Shown here in pieces: positions 62,292 to 63,407 of a stretch of DNA of 63,407 nucleotides. The stretch covers positions 1 to 63,407 of the forward strand of contig NZ_JAUFQB010000057.1 in assembly GCF_030409525.1 (NCBI RefSeq). Direction: 5' to 3'. The DNA is from Kaistella yonginensis (GTDB taxonomy: Bacteria; Bacteroidota; Bacteroidia; Flavobacteriales; Weeksellaceae). The position numbers and the translations under genes are program-made. The notes beneath the pieces are model-generated. The model ran no database searches. It had not been told where the DNA came from and was given only the letters and a program-made list of their open reading frames with translations. Each line of letters opens with the position of its first letter. Within the stretch, counting starts at the first letter, position 1.

Positions 62292-62879
62292 TTAGTCTGT
62301 AAGTGTGTTCTTAGACCCAGCAATACGCTGTTTGTGAATCACTTTTAAGGCTAAGGTTGCAAAAAATCCTCCTGTAAAAAAGCCCATCGCTGCACCCATT
62401 AAAATATCTAAAGGAAAGTGAACGCCCAAATAAATTCGACTATAGGAAACAACCGCCGCCCAAAAAAACAAAACATATGGTAACAACCTGTATTTTTTGT
62501 ACAAAAGCATGGTCATAAAAGTAGCGATAAAAAAAGTATTTGCCGCATGGCTGGAGTAAAATCCATATTGGCCACCACATTTAACTACACGCATTATCCC
62601 GGTTAAAGTGGGATCATGGCAGGGCCTTAATCGCGCGATTCCTGTTTTGAAAACTCCTGCCAGCTGATCAGAGACGGTAACCCCTAACGCAATAAAAATG
62701 AGAATAAAAACCAGATTTCGAGGTTTGTAATTCTTAAATAAAAGGTAGAGAAAAATAATGTACAGCGGAAGCCAGATCCAGGTTCCAGAAATCATGACCC
62801 AGAATTGATCAAAAGAGTCCACTCCCAAATTGTTGAGAAAAAGAAAAATGGATCGGTCTTGCTGAATAATTTCGCGCAT
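62292..62879 (-). CDS. PAP2-family membrane phosphatase
   Basis: A 195-residue membrane protein with about five or six segments and the three PAP2 motifs: KTGIARLRP, FYSSHAANT and SRIYLGVHFPLD. Likely an undecaprenyl-diphosphate or lipid phosphatase at the periplasmic face, so it could recycle the lipid carrier used by the polysaccharide or DprE pathways; substrate not determinable. It starts 1 base after the tatA stop. Confidence 0.88.
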   Translation of the reverse strand: MREIIQQDRSIFLFLNNLGVDSFDQFWVMISGTWIWLPLYIIFLYLLFKNYKPRNLVFILIFIALGVTVSDQLAGVFKTGIARLRPCHDPTLTGIMRVVKCGGQYGFYSSHAANTFFIATFMTMLLYKKYRLLPYVLFFWAAVVSYSRIYLGVHFPLDILMGAAMGFFTGGFFATLALKVIHKQRIAGSKNTLTD

Positions 62880-62880
62880 A

Positions 62881-63204
62881 TTAACGGCTTACAGGTCCTT
62901 CATGATTATCGTTTTCTGCAAGGTTAATTTTCGGTTCCTCTCTTTTTGCAAGCGCTTCTTTATCGAGGTCTGCCATTGGATTATAGTCCATTGCCGCCTG
63001 CTTTACCTTGTCTATTTCTCTTTTTATTTCAGAGATTGGATTATCGGTTTCTTTTAGGATTTCAGTTTTCACGTCTTCCATGGCACCACGCATTTTGCGT
63101 ACGCCCTGTCCTAAATCGCGCGCAATCTGCGGTAATTTATTCGGACCAAATAAGACAATGATTGCTAAGGCAACCATCAACATTTCACCTATGCTTAATT
63201 CCAT
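62881..63204 (-). CDS. tatA: Twin-arginine translocase subunit TatA/TatE
   Basis: A 107-residue protein: an N-terminal membrane helix (IGEMLMVALAIIVLFGP), the FGPNKLP hinge and an amphipathic helix (RDLGQGVRKMRGAMEDVK) followed by a charged tail. It oligomerises to form the Tat pore for folded proteins. No tatC is adjacent. Co-transcribed with the PAP2 phosphatase gene downstream. Confidence 0.92.
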   Translation of the reverse strand: MELSIGEMLMVALAIIVLFGPNKLPQIARDLGQGVRKMRGAMEDVKTEILKETDNPISEIKREIDKVKQAAMDYNPMADLDKEALAKREEPKINLAENDNHEGPVSR

Positions 63205-63395
63205 GGCGTAAAATTACAAAAGATTATGGTATTGATTTTAATTTTTAAAAATAAATTATTCTTAGTAACGATGTAAAATTACAAATAAAACAAATTAGTC
63301 ATTTTAACCCGTTGTGCATTTAGAAATATAGGAAAAAAGATTGTTCATTTGATTAAAAAATCGTATATTTACCTGACTACCAATCACTTAAATAC

Positions 63396-63407
63396 ATGAA
63401 CAATCTC
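63396..63407 (+). CDS. First codons of a gene cut by the window end
   Basis: ATGAACAATCTC at the right edge follows a plausible promoter (TTG, about 20 bases, then TATATTTAC, one position off the TAnnTTTG consensus). Only four codons are visible, so nothing can be said of the product. Confidence 0.3.

Noticed and set aside
1-63407. CRISPR arrays, rRNA genes, intact transposons
   Set aside because: No regularly spaced repeats, no rRNA-like sequence and no intact transposase gene were seen in the window.

Overview
The window looks like a chromosomal segment of a low-GC member of the Bacteroidota, most likely family Weeksellaceae (Chryseobacterium/Kaistella type). This is inferred from the gene families (GSCFA, DUF5683, WbqC, long DUF5684-type signal peptidase I, IntDOT-like integrase with an N-terminal Arm domain), weak Shine-Dalgarno signals, and recurrent Bacteroidota promoters of the form TTG / TAnnTTTG. 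No species can be fixed without a search.

Left end, 1-13.6 kb, accessory: a decayed remnant, then an SOS-type mutagenesis cassette (S24/LexA-like repressor divergent from dinB and an error-prone type dnaE). Next comes a defence island read leftwards: a YhcG/DUF1016 PDDEXK nuclease followed by a complete, tightly packed qatABCD anti-phage operon, and at its downstream end two gene scars joined together: the first about 50 residues of a TOTE-conflict-type primase and the last about 55 codons of an integrase. A full-length integrase lies at the other end beside two identical tandem tRNA-Asp genes. The integrase scar and the intact integrase form a roughly 163-base direct repeat bracketing the Qat island.

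13.6-20.2 kb: trxA, a cysteine desulfurase, then a four-gene cluster (HAD phosphatase, DprE2-like SDR, DprE1-like FAD oxidase, UbiA-type phosphoribosyltransferase) that together spell the mycobacterial decaprenyl-phosphoryl-arabinose route in a Gram-negative; then an OmpA-like and a lipocalin-like lipoprotein.

20.3-37 kb, core: subtilisin-like protease, WbqC, lepB, dapB, DUF5683, parB, parA, tonB, purA, hpt, adk, obgE, a RhlE-type helicase, tatD, GSCFA, and a polyprenyl diphosphate synthase. Between parA and tonB is a perfect inverted pair of DnaA-box consensus sequences.

37.3-46.7 kb: a surface-polysaccharide locus in one direction (Wza-like lipoprotein, Wzc-like tyrosine kinase, Wzx flippase, three glycosyltransferases, Wzy/ligase). 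Its middle is visibly richer in AT than the flanks, with the change falling inside wzc. 46.7-63.4 kb: phosphate transporter with DUF47 partner, DeaD helicase, DUF2461, TlpA-like thioredoxin, GH13 amylase lipoprotein, a second flippase and two more glycosyltransferases, an amidohydrolase, YciI, polA, PAP2 phosphatase, tatA, and the first codons of a further gene. The most notable systems are the Qat operon with its nuclease and scars, and the DprE-type pentose-lipid cluster.
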